From NCBI RefSeq assembly GCF_009857605.1, contig NZ_WWCT01000001.1, forward strand, positions 496,001 through 560,000: a DNA stretch of 64,000 nucleotides. Direction: 5' to 3'. This document shows, one piece after another, positions 38,701 through 48,259 of the stretch. The translations under genes were made by a program, and so were the position numbers. The notes below the pieces were generated by a model. The model ran no database searches, was not told the DNA's origin, and saw only the letters and a program-made list of their open reading frames with translations. The DNA is from Duganella levis. GTDB taxonomy: Bacteria > Pseudomonadota > Gammaproteobacteria > Burkholderiales > Burkholderiaceae_D. Every line of letters starts with the position of its first letter. The stretch's first letter is position 1.

Positions 38701-39845
38701 TTGCCGGTGTCGCGGTAGTCGCCATCCTTGATCGGGGCGGTGACGACCGCATCGCTTTCCCACGGACGCACGGCGCCCGGCAGCAGCAGGTTGGACACGG
38801 TAAAGCCAGCCAGGCCAGCCTTCGGCTTGGCGCCGCGGCCGGTTGCGCCTTCGTCGCGGATTTCACCGCCGGCGCCGGTCGAGGCGCCAGGGAACGGCGA
38901 GATCGCGGTCGGGTGATTGTGGGTTTCCACTTTCATCAGCGTGTGGGTCAGCTCGGTCATCGGCGCGTACTGCTGGCCTTCGCCTTGCGGGAAGAAGCGC
39001 ATCACTTCCGCGCCTTCCATGATCGACGAGTTGTCGCTGTAGGCGACCACGGTGCCTTTCGGCTGCAACTGGTGGGTGTTCTTGATCATGCCGAACAGCG
39101 ACTTCGGCTGGGCGACGCCGTCGATGGTCCAGTCGGCGTTGAAGATCTTGTGGCGGCAGTGCTCCGAGTTCGCCTGCGCGAACATCATCAGCTCGACGTC
39201 GGTCGGGTTGCGGCCGGCCTTGGTGAAGGCGGCGTCCAGGTACTCTACTTCATCGTCCGACATGGCCAGGCCGAGGTCGGTATTCGCCTTGTCCAGCGCA
39301 GCCTTGCCGCTGCCGATCACGTCCACCGACTCCAGCGGACGGGCTTGCAGTTCGCGGAACAGGCCGGCAGCGTCGTCCGGCGAGCGCAGCACCGACTCGG
39401 TCATGCGGTCGTGCAGCAGCGCGGCCACGGCCTGCAATTCCTCATCGCTGAGCTTTTTGGTCGCGCCCAGCGCGGTGCCCAGGATGCCGGTCTTCAGGTT
39501 GATGCGATACGCCACGCCGCGCTCAACGCGCTTGATGTGCACCATGCCGCAGTTGTGGACGATGTCGGTGGCCTTGGAGGCCCACGGCGAAATCGTGCCG
39601 AAGCGCGGAATCACGAAGAATTCCTCGGCGTGGCCTTCGGTGTTGTCGGCATGCGCCGGCTCACCGTAGGTCAGCAAGCCTTGCAGGCGCTGGGTGTCGT
39701 CGGCCGACAAGGGCGCGCCGGCATCGATGAAGTGGACATAGCGCGCCTGTACGGCGGCAACGGAAGGCAGCACCGCTTGCAGTTGGTTCAACAGGCGTTG
39801 GCTACGGAATGCGGACAGGGCGTTAGAGCCCGGCAGAATCAGCAT
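35790..39845 (-). CDS. purL: Phosphoribosylformylglycinamidine synthase (single-chain FGAM synthase)
   Basis: 1351 residues from the ATG at 39845 ([20 protein letters not shown]), the usual N-terminus; the frame is open further upstream but that part crosses the promoter. The N-terminal and linker domains are followed by two AIRS-like halves ('[20 protein letters not shown]' equivalent near residue 300; '[14 protein letters not shown]') and a C-terminal glutamine amidotransferase with Cys in '[20 protein letters not shown]' and the His/Glu of 'AHGEGYADF'. It converts FGAR, ATP and glutamine to FGAM, step four of purine synthesis. It stands alone, with no other pur gene near. Confidence 0.97.
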   Translation of the reverse strand: MLILPGSNALSAFRSQRLLNQLQAVLPSVAAVQARYVHFIDAGAPLSADDTQRLQGLLTYGEPAHADNTEGHAEEFFVIPRFGTISPWASKATDIVHNCGMVHIKRVERGVAYRINLKTGILGTALGATKKLSDEELQAVAALLHDRMTESVLRSPDDAAGLFRELQARPLESVDVIGSGKAALDKANTDLGLAMSDDEVEYLDAAFTKAGRNPTDVELMMFAQANSEHCRHKIFNADWTIDGVAQPKSLFGMIKNTHQLQPKGTVVAYSDNSSIMEGAEVMRFFPQGEGQQYAPMTELTHTLMKVETHNHPTAISPFPGASTGAGGEIRDEGATGRGAKPKAGLAGFTVSNLLLPGAVRPWESDAVVTAPIKDGDYRDTGNPYGKPERIASPLQIMIDGPLGGAAFSNEFGRPVLGGYFRTYEQNIGKQFAGAHDTVFGYHKPIMIAGGIGNISSQHTHKDDIPVGSLLVQLGGPGMRIGMGGSAASSMATGTNTADLDFDSVQRGNPEMERRAQEVINACWQLGAKNPIISIHDVGAGGLSNAFPEITNDAKRGAIFDLRKIPLEESGMAPKEIWSNESQERYVLAIAPADLPLFQAICERERSLFAVVGTATEERQLKLIDPELGNEPVDMPMDVLLGKPPKMQRDVHHVQNDFPAIDLTGVDLADAAERVLLLPTVGDKSFLITIGDRTVGGMSVRDQMVGPWQVPVADCAVTAMSFEGYKGEAMAMGERTPLAVINAAASGRMAVAEAVLNIAAAPIRSIEDIKLSANWMAACGQPGQDAALYDTVKAVGMELCPALGISIPVGKDSLSMRTTWKEGDEAKAVLSPVSLIVSSFAPVYDVRKSLTPQICMDAGDTAIILIDLGRGKNRLGASSLAQVMGQLGNSVPDVDSAEDIKGFFAAIQQLNADGKLLAYHDRSDGGLYGTLTEMAFAGRAGLSINLDILTLEEGHGADQGDAKNWATQIAERRNEQTLRALFSEELGAVIQVRADEKSLVMDVLRSFNLGACSHIIGKPNDRGVIEFTRDAKIIYNKSRAELHRLWSETSWRIARLRDNPACADAEYDRLLDEQDPGITPKITFDLNDNVAAPFLATGVRPRVAILREQGVNSHIETAYVMHQAGFAAIDVHMSDLISGRAKLADFQGIIAVGGFSYGDVLGAGEGWAKTILFNDALSDQFATFFARKDTFGLGVCNGCQMMSNLKPLIPGAQAWPKFTTNKSEKFEARFAMVEVLDSPSIFFSGMAGTQTPIAIAHGEGYADFSQTGNIGEAVAAMRFVDNRGAATEAYPYNPNGSPQGLTSVTTADGRFTVMMPHAERVFRTVQQSWAPEAWGEESPWMRMFRNARKFVG

Positions 39846-39932
39846 GATTGGAAGAGAGTTGATGCAGCTGGGCTGCGGTTTAAAGGGAGATGGGGCACTA
39901 GATACTGTGTTGCGAGATTTTCCTTTGCGCGC

Positions 39933-39938
39933 ATTATA
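39933..39938 (-). promoter_or_regulatory. Candidate -10 box of purL
   Basis: A perfect TATAAT on the minus strand, 88 bases before the purL ATG. No convincing -35 hexamer at 16-18 bases is visible, so the assignment is tentative. The region 39846-40071 between purL and the response-regulator gene has no other recognisable site. Confidence 0.4.
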
Positions 39939-40071
39939 CCCGCTATCAGCGTTGCCATATAGTGCCACTGCCGTGCAAAAGCTGCCACGGAAGCAACATT
40001 TTGCGCCGAAAATCATCTATTTTCACTTGCCTTGGAGTATGCTGGACGAAACTTAGCTTGGATGTAGAAGA

Positions 40072-41712
40072 ATGGCAGAATATAGCGACTTGTCAGTGCT
40101 GATCGTCGACCCCAATCCGGGGATGCGCGGCAACCTGCACAATATGCTCAGCCAGGCATCGATCACCAAGATCGATTACGCGGTCAGTTCGGGCACGGCC
40201 ATCCGCCAGCTCACGAAAAAACCGTTCGACATCATCTTGTGCGAATACGACCTCGGCAACGGCAGCGGCGAAGCGAACGGCCAGGACGGCCAGCAGTTGC
40301 TGGAAGACTTGCGTCATCATAAATTGATCACGCCGTGGACGATTTTCATCATGCTGACCTCGGAGGGCGAGTACGGCAAGGTGATCGGCGCGGCCGAACT
40401 GACACCGACCGACTACGTGCTGAAGCCGTTTACTGTCGACGCCCTGCTCCAGCGCCTGCAACGCGCGGTCGACCGCCGCGCCTCATTCTTGCCGATCTAT
40501 CAACTGGTTGAAATGGGCAATGTGCGCCGGGCGATTACCGAGGCCAAGGCGGCCGAGGAAAAAACCCCGCGCTACGCCGTCGACTTCGCCCGCCTGCGCG
40601 CCGAGCTGCTGTTTTCCATCGACGAACTGGCCGAAGCAGAAACCGCCTACCTGTGGATACTGATGACGCGGCCGGTGGCCTGGGCGCACCTGGGCCTGGC
40701 GCGCTGCCGCTTCGGCTTGCAGAAACACCTGGAAGCGCAGGAAACCCTGTCGCTGCTGCTGGAACAAAATCCGCGCTACATGGCCGCCTACGACCTGCTG
40801 GCGCGCTGCCACCAGGCACTGGGCCAGCAAGAGGCCGCCAAGAAGATCCTGGAGGATGCGGTAGCGATTTCGCCGCACATGGTGCGCCGCCTGCGTCATC
40901 TGGGTGATGTCGCCTTCGAGACCGGCGATGTCGGCGTGGCCGAGAAAGCCTTCAAGCAGGTAGTGGCCAAGGCCAAGTATTCTGAATTCCGCGACCCCGA
41001 AGACCACGTCAAGCTGGTCAAGACGCTGGTCAAGAAAGGCGACGCCCACCAGGCCAGCGGCGTGATCCGCGACATGGAACGCTCGCTGCGCAGCGGCCCG
41101 AATGTGGACGTGTGCCGCGCCATCGCCGCCGGCCTGCTGCAGGAAATGACCGGCAACCTGACCGCCGCCGCCACCGAGCTGACCAACGCGGTCAACGCCG
41201 TGGCCGGCAGCCGTGGCCTGTCGACCGGCCTCAAGGTGGGACTGGTGCACAGCTGCCTGGCCGTCAAGCTGGACCAGCAGGCGTCCGACCTGATGCTGAA
41301 CCTGATGAACGATACCGATAGCGGCGTCTCGATGGACGACGCGGTGCAGGTGTTTGAAAAAGCCGGCCGCCACGACCTGGCGCAAGGCATGGGCGAACAG
41401 ATCAAGATTCAGGTGGACGAACTCATCGCGCACGCCAGCGAACAGCGTTCGCACGGCGATCTGAGGGCGGCGGTGGATACGCTGAGCGCCGGCCTGCGCA
41501 AGGCGCCCGGCAATATGGCGCTGCTGCCGGCGGCCGCGTCGGCCATCCTCAAGCAGCTGGACGATCTGGGCTGGGAAGCGCCGCTGGCCGAGCACTGCCA
41601 GTTCCTGCTGGAGCGCATGCGCCGGCTCGACCCGGCGCACCCGTCACTGGAAACGCTGACGGCGCAGTACAACCACACCCAGCGCAAATACGGTATTTCG
41701 GCAGTCGCCTGA
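40072..41712 (+). CDS. Receiver-TPR protein with Glu in place of the phosphoacceptor Asp
   Basis: 546 residues. A receiver domain (about 1-135) is followed by TPR-like repeats (about 140-540; for example 'AWAHLGLARCRFGLQKHLEA' and 'AAYDLLARCHQALGQQEAAK'). The receiver has Asp13 in 'LIVDPNPG', Thr/Ser in 'IIMLTSEG' and Lys in 'DYVLKPF'. The phosphoacceptor position reads 'IILCEYDLG', with Glu58 where relatives have 'LCDYNLG'-type Asp. Glu can mimic the phosphorylated state or remove regulation. Such proteins act in protein-protein signalling, not DNA binding, since no DNA-binding domain follows. It is divergent from purL. Confidence 0.85.
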   Translation: MAEYSDLSVLIVDPNPGMRGNLHNMLSQASITKIDYAVSSGTAIRQLTKKPFDIILCEYDLGNGSGEANGQDGQQLLEDLRHHKLITPWTIFIMLTSEGEYGKVIGAAELTPTDYVLKPFTVDALLQRLQRAVDRRASFLPIYQLVEMGNVRRAITEAKAAEEKTPRYAVDFARLRAELLFSIDELAEAETAYLWILMTRPVAWAHLGLARCRFGLQKHLEAQETLSLLLEQNPRYMAAYDLLARCHQALGQQEAAKKILEDAVAISPHMVRRLRHLGDVAFETGDVGVAEKAFKQVVAKAKYSEFRDPEDHVKLVKTLVKKGDAHQASGVIRDMERSLRSGPNVDVCRAIAAGLLQEMTGNLTAAATELTNAVNAVAGSRGLSTGLKVGLVHSCLAVKLDQQASDLMLNLMNDTDSGVSMDDAVQVFEKAGRHDLAQGMGEQIKIQVDELIAHASEQRSHGDLRAAVDTLSAGLRKAPGNMALLPAAASAILKQLDDLGWEAPLAEHCQFLLERMRRLDPAHPSLETLTAQYNHTQRKYGISAVA

Positions 41713-41718
41713 GCCACC

Positions 41719-41789
41719 GTCATTCCCGCGCAAGCGGGAATCCATGCTGATACGGCTCAGTATAGGTTCCCGCCTGCGCGGGAACGACA
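41719..41789. repeat. Paired inverted hairpin repeat (BIME-like)
   Basis: Two hairpins, ATTCCCGC-GCAA-GCGGGAAT (41722-41741) and GTTCCCGC-CTGC-GCGGGAAC (41766-41785), flanked by GTCATTCCC and its inverse. The outer arms are complementary to each other, so the unit can also form one long stem. Such CGTCATTCCCGCG units are widely dispersed between genes in proteobacteria. Here it lies between two convergent genes and may serve as their terminator. Confidence 0.75.
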
Positions 41790-41792
41790 GCA

Positions 41793-42800
41793 TCAGTCGG
41801 GACTGACCACTTCGTAGCCCTTGGCTTTCAGCGCGGTCAGATAACTGTCCGGGCCGACGATGTCGGACAGGCGCAGCATGGCGAAGCTGGTGGTGTTGGC
41901 GCCAAGTGCGCCCTCCGCAGACTTCAGCCATAACGCCTTCTTGCGCTCCGCAACGTTCTGCCAGCCCGGCCGGTTCTTGACGAATTCGGCGTTGCGAATG
42001 GCGTCGCCACAGGCGCTTTCCTGGTCCGGATAGCTGAGCTTTTGAATCGCTTCAATGTCACCCTTGGACCAGGCGTTGGCGCGCACCCGCATGGCGTCGA
42101 TATCGCTTTCCAGCCGCGCCAGCGTTTTGCTGAAGCATTCGGTGTCGGCCAGCTGCGACTTCTTGAAATCGCTGAGCATGCTGGAGGCGTCGTCCATCGG
42201 CAATTCAATGCTACTGGAGGTCACCTTGATCTTGCGCTGCTTCACGATGTCGTCGATCTTCCGGCCAACGTCATTGCCACTGGTCAGGCCAGCTTGCTTG
42301 AGGCCGGCGGAAAATAGCGTATCCGCCACGAAGATGGGGCGTTCGCGTTCGATGCCGCTGTCCTTGCCGATGTACTTGGCTTTGAGCGGCTGCCAGCGGG
42401 CGTAGACATCGGCCGGCAGCACATCCTGCAGCGTGGCGCCGTCCGGATTCTTTTTCATCCCGATCAGGCTGGGCAACAAGGTCAGGCCGCGCCAGAAACC
42501 CACGCCGGCATGCGCCAGCGGCGGCGCCAGGTATTCCTGCGACTGCGCCAGAATCGACTCCACCTGCTGCGAACGCCATTCCATCTTTACCGGCAATGGC
42601 GAATAACTACCGAACACCCACAGCACATGATCGCCCTTGCTGACCTTCCACAAGCCCGGACCGGGACGCTGCCCCACCAGCAAGATGGTTTCGGTTTCCG
42701 ACGCGGCCTCCTCGGTTGGGGCCGGTGGTGTGGCCTCTTGCGCCAGCGCGGCGGTCAGGGGCAAAAGCAGGCAAATCGTGGGCAGCAGGCGTTTGAGCAT
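41793..42800 (-). CDS. TraB/GumN family protein
   Basis: 335 residues with a signal peptide (MLKRLLPTICLLLPLTAALA, cut after 'AQ'). 'GLWKVSKGDHVLWVFGSYSP' is the N-terminal half of the TraB/GumN signature; in this family a 'GT.H..P' sequence normally occurs, and here the position reads 'GSYSP', so the conserved His is absent. The C-terminal 'LRLSDIVGPDSYLTALKAKG' corresponds to the second motif. The family is distantly related to metalloproteases (Tiki-like). Loss of the motif His suggests a non-catalytic or altered member. A 46-residue membrane protein gene lies 9 bases upstream. Confidence 0.75.
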   Translation of the reverse strand: MLKRLLPTICLLLPLTAALAQEATPPAPTEEAASETETILLVGQRPGPGLWKVSKGDHVLWVFGSYSPLPVKMEWRSQQVESILAQSQEYLAPPLAHAGVGFWRGLTLLPSLIGMKKNPDGATLQDVLPADVYARWQPLKAKYIGKDSGIERERPIFVADTLFSAGLKQAGLTSGNDVGRKIDDIVKQRKIKVTSSSIELPMDDASSMLSDFKKSQLADTECFSKTLARLESDIDAMRVRANAWSKGDIEAIQKLSYPDQESACGDAIRNAEFVKNRPGWQNVAERKKALWLKSAEGALGANTTSFAMLRLSDIVGPDSYLTALKAKGYEVVSPD

Positions 42801-42809
42801 AGGTCCGAT

Positions 42810-42950
42810 TCAGAAAGCGATGAGGCCGTTGGCGAGGCAGTGGCTGATGAAGTACCAGGAGACAAAATACAAACCGCACAGCAGGAAGGCGGACACAATC
42901 GCGGCGCGCGGTGAGCTGCGGGATTGAAAAATCCTCAATAGAGTGCGCAT
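42810..42950 (-). CDS. Small membrane protein, 46 residues
   Basis: From the ATG at 42950: MRTLLRIFQSRSSPRAAIVS, then a hydrophobic stretch (about residues 16-35, 'FLLCGLYFVSWYF') and the end 'CLANGLIAF'. A strong GGGAGGA ribosome site lies a few bases before the ATG. The N-terminus carries four Arg before the membrane segment, so the topology is probably N-in. It ends 9 bases before the TraB/GumN gene, which has no good ribosome site of its own, so the two are likely coupled. I recognise no family. Confidence 0.6.
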   Translation of the reverse strand: MRTLLRIFQSRSSPRAAIVSAFLLCGLYFVSWYFISHCLANGLIAF

Positions 42951-43050
42951 GATGTCCTCCCAACCTGTCTAAAGTTCAACTGTACGTTGCTGACAATTAC
43001 CAGACAAGACCCGATTGGGAGGTGGCGCAATCCGATGCCAGGGGTATCGC

Positions 43051-46000
43051 CTAATCGGCTGATGGAGGTAAGGGCGTGCCAAAACCGCCACCGCCCGGCG
43101 TTTCAATAATGAACACATCGCCCGGCTGCATATCGGTCTTGCCGATGTGGCCCAGCACGTCCACGCTGCCGTCTGCGCGCTGCACGCTGTTGCGGCCCAA
43201 CGCGCCCGGCCAGCCGCCAGCCATGCCGAATGGCGCGTAAATGCGGTTATTGGACAGGATGGCCGCCGTCATCGGTTCCAGGAAGCGCACCTTGCGCACG
43301 CCGCCGTTGCCGCCGTGCCAGTGCCCTGCTCCACCACTGCCGGCGCGGATTTCGTAGCTCTCCAGCCGCACCGGGAAGCGGAACTCCAGGATTTCGGGGT
43401 CGGTCAGGCGCGAGTTGGTCATATTGGTCTGCACCACCGACGTGCCGTCGAAGCCGTCACCGGCGCCGGAGCCGCCGCTGATAGTCTCGTAATACTGGTA
43501 CTTGGCATTTCCGAAGGTGAAGTTGTTCATGGTGCCCTGCGCCGCCGCCATCACGCCCAGTGCGCCGTATAGCGCATTGGTGATGCAGGTCGAGGTCTCC
43601 ACGTTGCCGGAGACGACAGACGCCGGATAGTGCGGATTGAGCATCGAGCCGTTTGGAATCAGCACCTTCAGCGGCTTGAGGCAGCCGGCGTTGAGTGGAA
43701 TCTCGTCATCCACCAGCGTGCGGAACACGTACAGCACCGCCGCCATGCACACCGCCGACGGCGCGTTGAAGTTATTCTCCAGCTGCGGCGAGGTGCCGGT
43801 GAAGTCGATCTCCGCGCTGCGCGCTTCCTGGTCCACGCGCACCGCCACCTGAATCTGCGCGCCGTTATCCAGCGGCAGCGTGAAGGCGCCATCCTTCAAG
43901 GCGCTGATGACGCGCCGCACCGCTTCCTCGGCATTGTCCTGCACATGGCCCATGTAAGCCTGCACCACATCCAGCCCGAAATGCGCCACCATTTTATGCA
44001 GCTCGTCGACGCCTTTCTGGTTGGCGGCGACTTGCGCGCGAAGGTCGGCCAGGTTCTGGTCCGGATTGCGCGCCGGGTACTGCGCGCTGGCCAGCAAGGC
44101 GCGCGTTTCCGCTTCGCGCAACTGGCCGCCGTCCACCAGTTTGAAGTTATTGATTAACACGCCCTCTTCTTCGATCACGCGCGAATCCGGCGGCATCGAT
44201 CCCGGCGTGGTGCCGCCGATGTCCGCATGGTGGCCGCGCGAGCCGACGTAGAACAGGATGCGCGCGCCGGTGGCGTCGAACACCGGTGTAATCACCGTGA
44301 CGTCCGGCAGGTGGGTGCCGCCGTTGTACGGGTCGTTCAGCATGAAGACATCTCCGGCGCGCATGCGGCCGGCGTTTTCGCGCATCACGGTCTTGATGCT
44401 CTCGCCCATCGAGCCCAGATGCACCGGCATGTGCGGCGCGTTGGCGATCAGATTGCCGTCGGCGTCGAAGATGGCGCAGCTGAAGTCCAGCCGCTCCTTG
44501 ATGTTGACCGAGTACGCGGTGTTCTGCAGGCGCAGCCCCATTTGCTCGGCGATCGACATGAACAGGTTATTGAAAATCTCCAGCATCACCGGATCGGCCG
44601 TGGTGCCGATGGCGCGTCGCTCCGGCAACGCCGCCACGCGCTTCAGCACCAGATGGTCGTGCAGCGTGACCTCGGCCTGCCAGCCCGCTTCCACGATGGT
44701 GGTGGCGTTGGCTTCGGCGATGATCGCCGGGCCTTTGATCACGTCACCGATGCGCGTGGCCCCGCGCTGGTACAAACTGGTTTGGCGCCATTTACCGCCG
44801 GTGTACATCGGCACCACCGCATGCGGCATCAGGCCGGACACGCGGCGCGCCGCCGGCTCCACCGTCTCTTGCGGCGCATCGGACTTGCCGACCGCCTCCA
44901 CCGACACCGCCTCCACAATCAGCGCGCGCGATTGCATCAGGAAGGAATAGCGCTTGCGGTAGGCCGCTTCAAATTGCTGCTGCATCGACGCCACCGTATC
45001 GAACAACACGATCAGCGCAGTATCGGTGCCTTCGTAGCGCAGGTGTACGCGGCGGATCAGCGTAATGCGGTCATCGTCCACCTGCTGGTGATGCAGGTCC
45101 GCGCGCGCGTGGCGGCCCAGCGCATGCAGGCGTGCTTCCAGTTCGGCGTGCGCCTCTTCGCTCAAATGCGTTTCGATGGCCGCCTCGCGCATCGCCGTCT
45201 GGTCGGCCAGGCCCATGCCGTAGGCCGACATCACGCCGGCCAGCGAATGCACGAACACCGTCTTCATGCCCAGCGCATCGGCCACCAGACAGGCATGCTG
45301 GCCGCCGGCGCCGCCGAAACTGGTCAGCGCATATTCGGTAACATCGTGCCCGCGCTGGACGGAAATCTGCTTGATGGCGTTGGCCATATTGCCAACCGCG
45401 ATATCGAGAAAGCCTTCTGCCACCTGCTCCGCCGTGGTGGGCGTGCCGGTGGCGGCGGCGATGTCATTGGCCATGTCGCCGAAGCGCTCACGCACCGTGG
45501 CGGCGTCCAGCGCCTGCTTGCCGTCGGCGCCGAACAACTGCGGAAAATGATGCGGCTGGATCTTGCCCAGCATGACGTTGCAGTCGGTGACCGCCAGCGG
45601 CCCGCCGCGGCGATAGCTGGCCGGGCCGGGATTGGCGCCGGCGCTGTCCGGGCCTACGCGATAGCGGCTGCCGTCGAAATGCAGCACCGAGCCGCCGCCG
45701 GCAGCCACGGTATGAATGCTCATCATCGGCGCGCGCATGCGCACGCCGGCCACCTGGGTCTCGAACACGCGCTCGAATTCGCCCGAGTAGTGCGACACGT
45801 CGGTCGAGGTGCCGCCCATATCGAAGCCGATCACCTTGTCGAAGCCGGCCAGCTTGGAGGCACGCACCATGCCGACGATGCCGCCGGCCGGGCCGCTCAG
45901 GATCGAGTCCTTTCCCTGGAAGGCGCGGGCGTCAGTGAGGCCGCCGTTGGATTGCATAAATTGCAGGTTCACGCCCGGCAGTTCACTGGCCACTTGCTCA

Positions 46001-46662
46001 ACATAGCGGCGCAGGATCGGCGACAGATAGGCATCGACCACGGTGGTATCGCCGCGTGCCACCAGCTTCATCATCGGGCTGATGTCGTGCGACACCGATA
46101 CCTGCGTGAAGCCAATTTCACGGGCGATACTGGCCACGCGGGTTTCGTGCGCGTGATAACGGTAGCCGTGCATGAAGACCACCGCCAGCGACCGCAGGCC
46201 GGTCGCATACGCTTGCTCCAGACCGGCGCGCGCAGTGTCGAGATCCAGTGCAGTCACCATTTCACCGTGCGCGCCGATGCGTTCATCGATTTCGATCACA
46301 TGGCTGTACAGCAGTTCCGGCAGCAGGATGCGGCGGTCGAACAGGCGCGGACGATTTTGATAGGCGATGCGCAGCGCATCGCGGAAGCCACGCGTGATGG
46401 CTAGCGCAGTCGGTTCGCCCTTGCGCTCCAACAGCGCATTGGTGGCCACCGTGGTGCCCATCTTGACGGCGCCGATCTGCTCTACCGGAATCGGCTTGCC
46501 CTTCGCCACGCCCATCAGCTGGCGTATTCCGGCAATGGCCGCATCCGCATAGTGTTCGGGATTCTCGGACAGCAGCTTGAGCGTGCGCAGCCGGCCATCT
46601 GGCGCGCGCGCCACGATGTCGGTGAACGTACCGCCACGGTCGATCCAGAATTCCCAATCCAT
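43051..46662 (-). CDS. 5-oxoprolinase (ATP-hydrolysing), fused hydantoinase A/B subunits
   Basis: 1203 residues from the ATG at 46662 ([20 protein letters not shown]), with GAGG upstream. Residues 1 to about 690 are the HyuA half: '[10 protein letters not shown]', '[20 protein letters not shown]', '[10 protein letters not shown]', '[12 protein letters not shown]', '[16 protein letters not shown]'. Residues about 700-1203 are the HyuB half: '[20 protein letters not shown]' type sequence, '[17 protein letters not shown]', '[16 protein letters not shown]' and '[20 protein letters not shown]'. The fusion and length are those of eukaryotic-type OPLAH, which opens 5-oxoproline to glutamate. No transporter or PxpABC gene is adjacent. 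Confidence 0.92.
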   Translation of the reverse strand: MDWEFWIDRGGTFTDIVARAPDGRLRTLKLLSENPEHYADAAIAGIRQLMGVAKGKPIPVEQIGAVKMGTTVATNALLERKGEPTALAITRGFRDALRIAYQNRPRLFDRRILLPELLYSHVIEIDERIGAHGEMVTALDLDTARAGLEQAYATGLRSLAVVFMHGYRYHAHETRVASIAREIGFTQVSVSHDISPMMKLVARGDTTVVDAYLSPILRRYVEQVASELPGVNLQFMQSNGGLTDARAFQGKDSILSGPAGGIVGMVRASKLAGFDKVIGFDMGGTSTDVSHYSGEFERVFETQVAGVRMRAPMMSIHTVAAGGGSVLHFDGSRYRVGPDSAGANPGPASYRRGGPLAVTDCNVMLGKIQPHHFPQLFGADGKQALDAATVRERFGDMANDIAAATGTPTTAEQVAEGFLDIAVGNMANAIKQISVQRGHDVTEYALTSFGGAGGQHACLVADALGMKTVFVHSLAGVMSAYGMGLADQTAMREAAIETHLSEEAHAELEARLHALGRHARADLHHQQVDDDRITLIRRVHLRYEGTDTALIVLFDTVASMQQQFEAAYRKRYSFLMQSRALIVEAVSVEAVGKSDAPQETVEPAARRVSGLMPHAVVPMYTGGKWRQTSLYQRGATRIGDVIKGPAIIAEANATTIVEAGWQAEVTLHDHLVLKRVAALPERRAIGTTADPVMLEIFNNLFMSIAEQMGLRLQNTAYSVNIKERLDFSCAIFDADGNLIANAPHMPVHLGSMGESIKTVMRENAGRMRAGDVFMLNDPYNGGTHLPDVTVITPVFDATGARILFYVGSRGHHADIGGTTPGSMPPDSRVIEEEGVLINNFKLVDGGQLREAETRALLASAQYPARNPDQNLADLRAQVAANQKGVDELHKMVAHFGLDVVQAYMGHVQDNAEEAVRRVISALKDGAFTLPLDNGAQIQVAVRVDQEARSAEIDFTGTSPQLENNFNAPSAVCMAAVLYVFRTLVDDEIPLNAGCLKPLKVLIPNGSMLNPHYPASVVSGNVETSTCITNALYGALGVMAAAQGTMNNFTFGNAKYQYYETISGGSGAGDGFDGTSVVQTNMTNSRLTDPEILEFRFPVRLESYEIRAGSGGAGHWHGGNGGVRKVRFLEPMTAAILSNNRIYAPFGMAGGWPGALGRNSVQRADGSVDVLGHIGKTDMQPGDVFIIETPGGGGFGTPLPPSAD

Positions 46663-46747
46663 GCGTGCCTCGCTAAGCTGTGAAGCGTGTATTGTAGTGC
46701 CGACGCAGTGGACGCGCCCACACAAATATCGATGCTAAAATGACACG

Positions 46748-48259
46748 ATGAACCCACTCTACACCGTTGCCGAAATCCGCGCCATCGAGCGCGCTGCCGC
46801 CGCTACCCTGCCGCCGGGCGCCCTGATGCAGCGCGCCGGCCAGGCCAGCGCCAACGCCGCGCTGGATCTGCTGCCGCTGACCACCAACCAGGCCAGGGTA
46901 CTGGTGCTGGCCGGTCCCGGCGACAACGGCGGAGACGCGCTGGAAGCGGCCGCGCACCTGTCGTACACCGGTGCGCAGGTCACGCTGATCCATTTCGGCC
47001 CGATCGACGATAGCCAGTCCTCGACCGAACGCCAGGCCGCGCTGCAACGCGCCAAGGCCAGCGACGCACGCTTCCGCGCGGTGGAAGACGCCAACATCGC
47101 CGGCACCGAATGGCATCTGGTGGTGGACGGCCTGTTCGGCATCGGTTTGAAACGGCCGCTCAGCGGCGCGCTGCGGGCGCTGGTGGAGACAGTCAACCAG
47201 CTGCGTTGCAGCGTGCTGGCGCTGGACGTGCCGAGCGGACTGGATGCCGACACCGGCTGCGTTGTAGGTCCGGACGGCGTGGCGCTGCACGCCACCCACA
47301 CCATCACGTTCATCGGCAACAAGCCGGGACTGCACACTTGCGATGGCCGCGACTATGCGGGCCTGGTCGACATCTCGCGGCTGGAAATCGACGCCAGCCA
47401 CTTTGCGCCGGCGTCGCTGCACCTGAATGAGGTCAAGTTTTTCGCCCGCCATCTGAAGGCGCGGCGGCACAACTCGCACAAAGGCAGTTACGGTAATGTG
47501 GCGGTGATCGGCGGCGCGCGCGGCATGAGCGGCGCGCCGATTTTGGCCGCGCGCGCGGCGCTTAACAGCGGCGCCGGCCGGGTCTACGCTTTGTTTGTGG
47601 AAGACGCACTGCCATGCGATCCCGGCCAGCCGGAACTGATGTGCCGCCCCGCCGGCGATTACGACCTGGATCAGGCCACGCTGGTGATTGGGCCCGGATT
47701 GGGCGACTCGACCGCCGCGCAAGCCTTGCTGGCAAGTTCCATCGCCAGCGGCAGCCCGCTGCTGGCCGACGCCGACGCCCTCAACCTGCTGGCCGCCGAC
47801 ACCGCACTGCAAACCGTGCTGGCCCAGCGCAGCAAGCCGACCGTGCTGACGCCGCATCCGCTGGAAGCCGCGCGCCTGCTGGGCAGCAGCATCGGCGCCG
47901 TGCAGGCCGACCGTCTGGCCGCAGCGCGCACGCTGGCCGCGCGCCTCAACGCCGTCGTCGTCTTGAAAGGATCGGGCACGGTCATCGCCGCGCCGGACGG
48001 CAAGGCTGTCATCAACACCACCGGCAATCCGGCATTGGCCACAGCTGGCACCGGCGACGTGCTGGCGGGCCTGTGCGGCGCACTACTGGCGCAAGGCTGG
48101 CCGCATTGGGAAGCCGCGCTGGCGGCGGTCTGGCTGCACGGCATGGCGGCCGATGTGCTGGTCAGCGAAGGCTGCGGGCCGATCGGCCTGACCGCCGCCG
48201 AACTGATTCCCGCCATCCGCACCGCCCTCAACCGCATGGTGCAGCACCATGGCCGCTAG
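46748..48259 (+). CDS. nnr: Bifunctional NAD(P)H-hydrate epimerase / ADP-dependent dehydratase
   Basis: 503 residues. Residues about 1-215 are the NnrE epimerase ('LAGPGDNGGDALEAA', 'VDGLFGIGLKRP', 'DVPSGLDADTG'). Residues about 225-503 are the NnrD dehydratase of the ribokinase-like fold ('SHKGSYGNVAVIGGARGMSG', 'LVIGPGLG', 'VVLKGSGTVIA', and 'NPALATAGTGDVLAGLCGAL' with the catalytic Asp). Together they repair damaged hydrated NADH/NADPH. The fused form is the usual bacterial one. The last 4 bases overlap the convergent S41-like gene. Confidence 0.95.
   Translation: MNPLYTVAEIRAIERAAAATLPPGALMQRAGQASANAALDLLPLTTNQARVLVLAGPGDNGGDALEAAAHLSYTGAQVTLIHFGPIDDSQSSTERQAALQRAKASDARFRAVEDANIAGTEWHLVVDGLFGIGLKRPLSGALRALVETVNQLRCSVLALDVPSGLDADTGCVVGPDGVALHATHTITFIGNKPGLHTCDGRDYAGLVDISRLEIDASHFAPASLHLNEVKFFARHLKARRHNSHKGSYGNVAVIGGARGMSGAPILAARAALNSGAGRVYALFVEDALPCDPGQPELMCRPAGDYDLDQATLVIGPGLGDSTAAQALLASSIASGSPLLADADALNLLAADTALQTVLAQRSKPTVLTPHPLEAARLLGSSIGAVQADRLAAARTLAARLNAVVVLKGSGTVIAAPDGKAVINTTGNPALATAGTGDVLAGLCGALLAQGWPHWEAALAAVWLHGMAADVLVSEGCGPIGLTAAELIPAIRTALNRMVQHHGR

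Noticed and set aside
39844..40056. 70-codon plus-strand frame between purL and the receiver-TPR gene
   Set aside because: It overlaps the purL start and promoter region and has no ribosome site or homology that I recognise.
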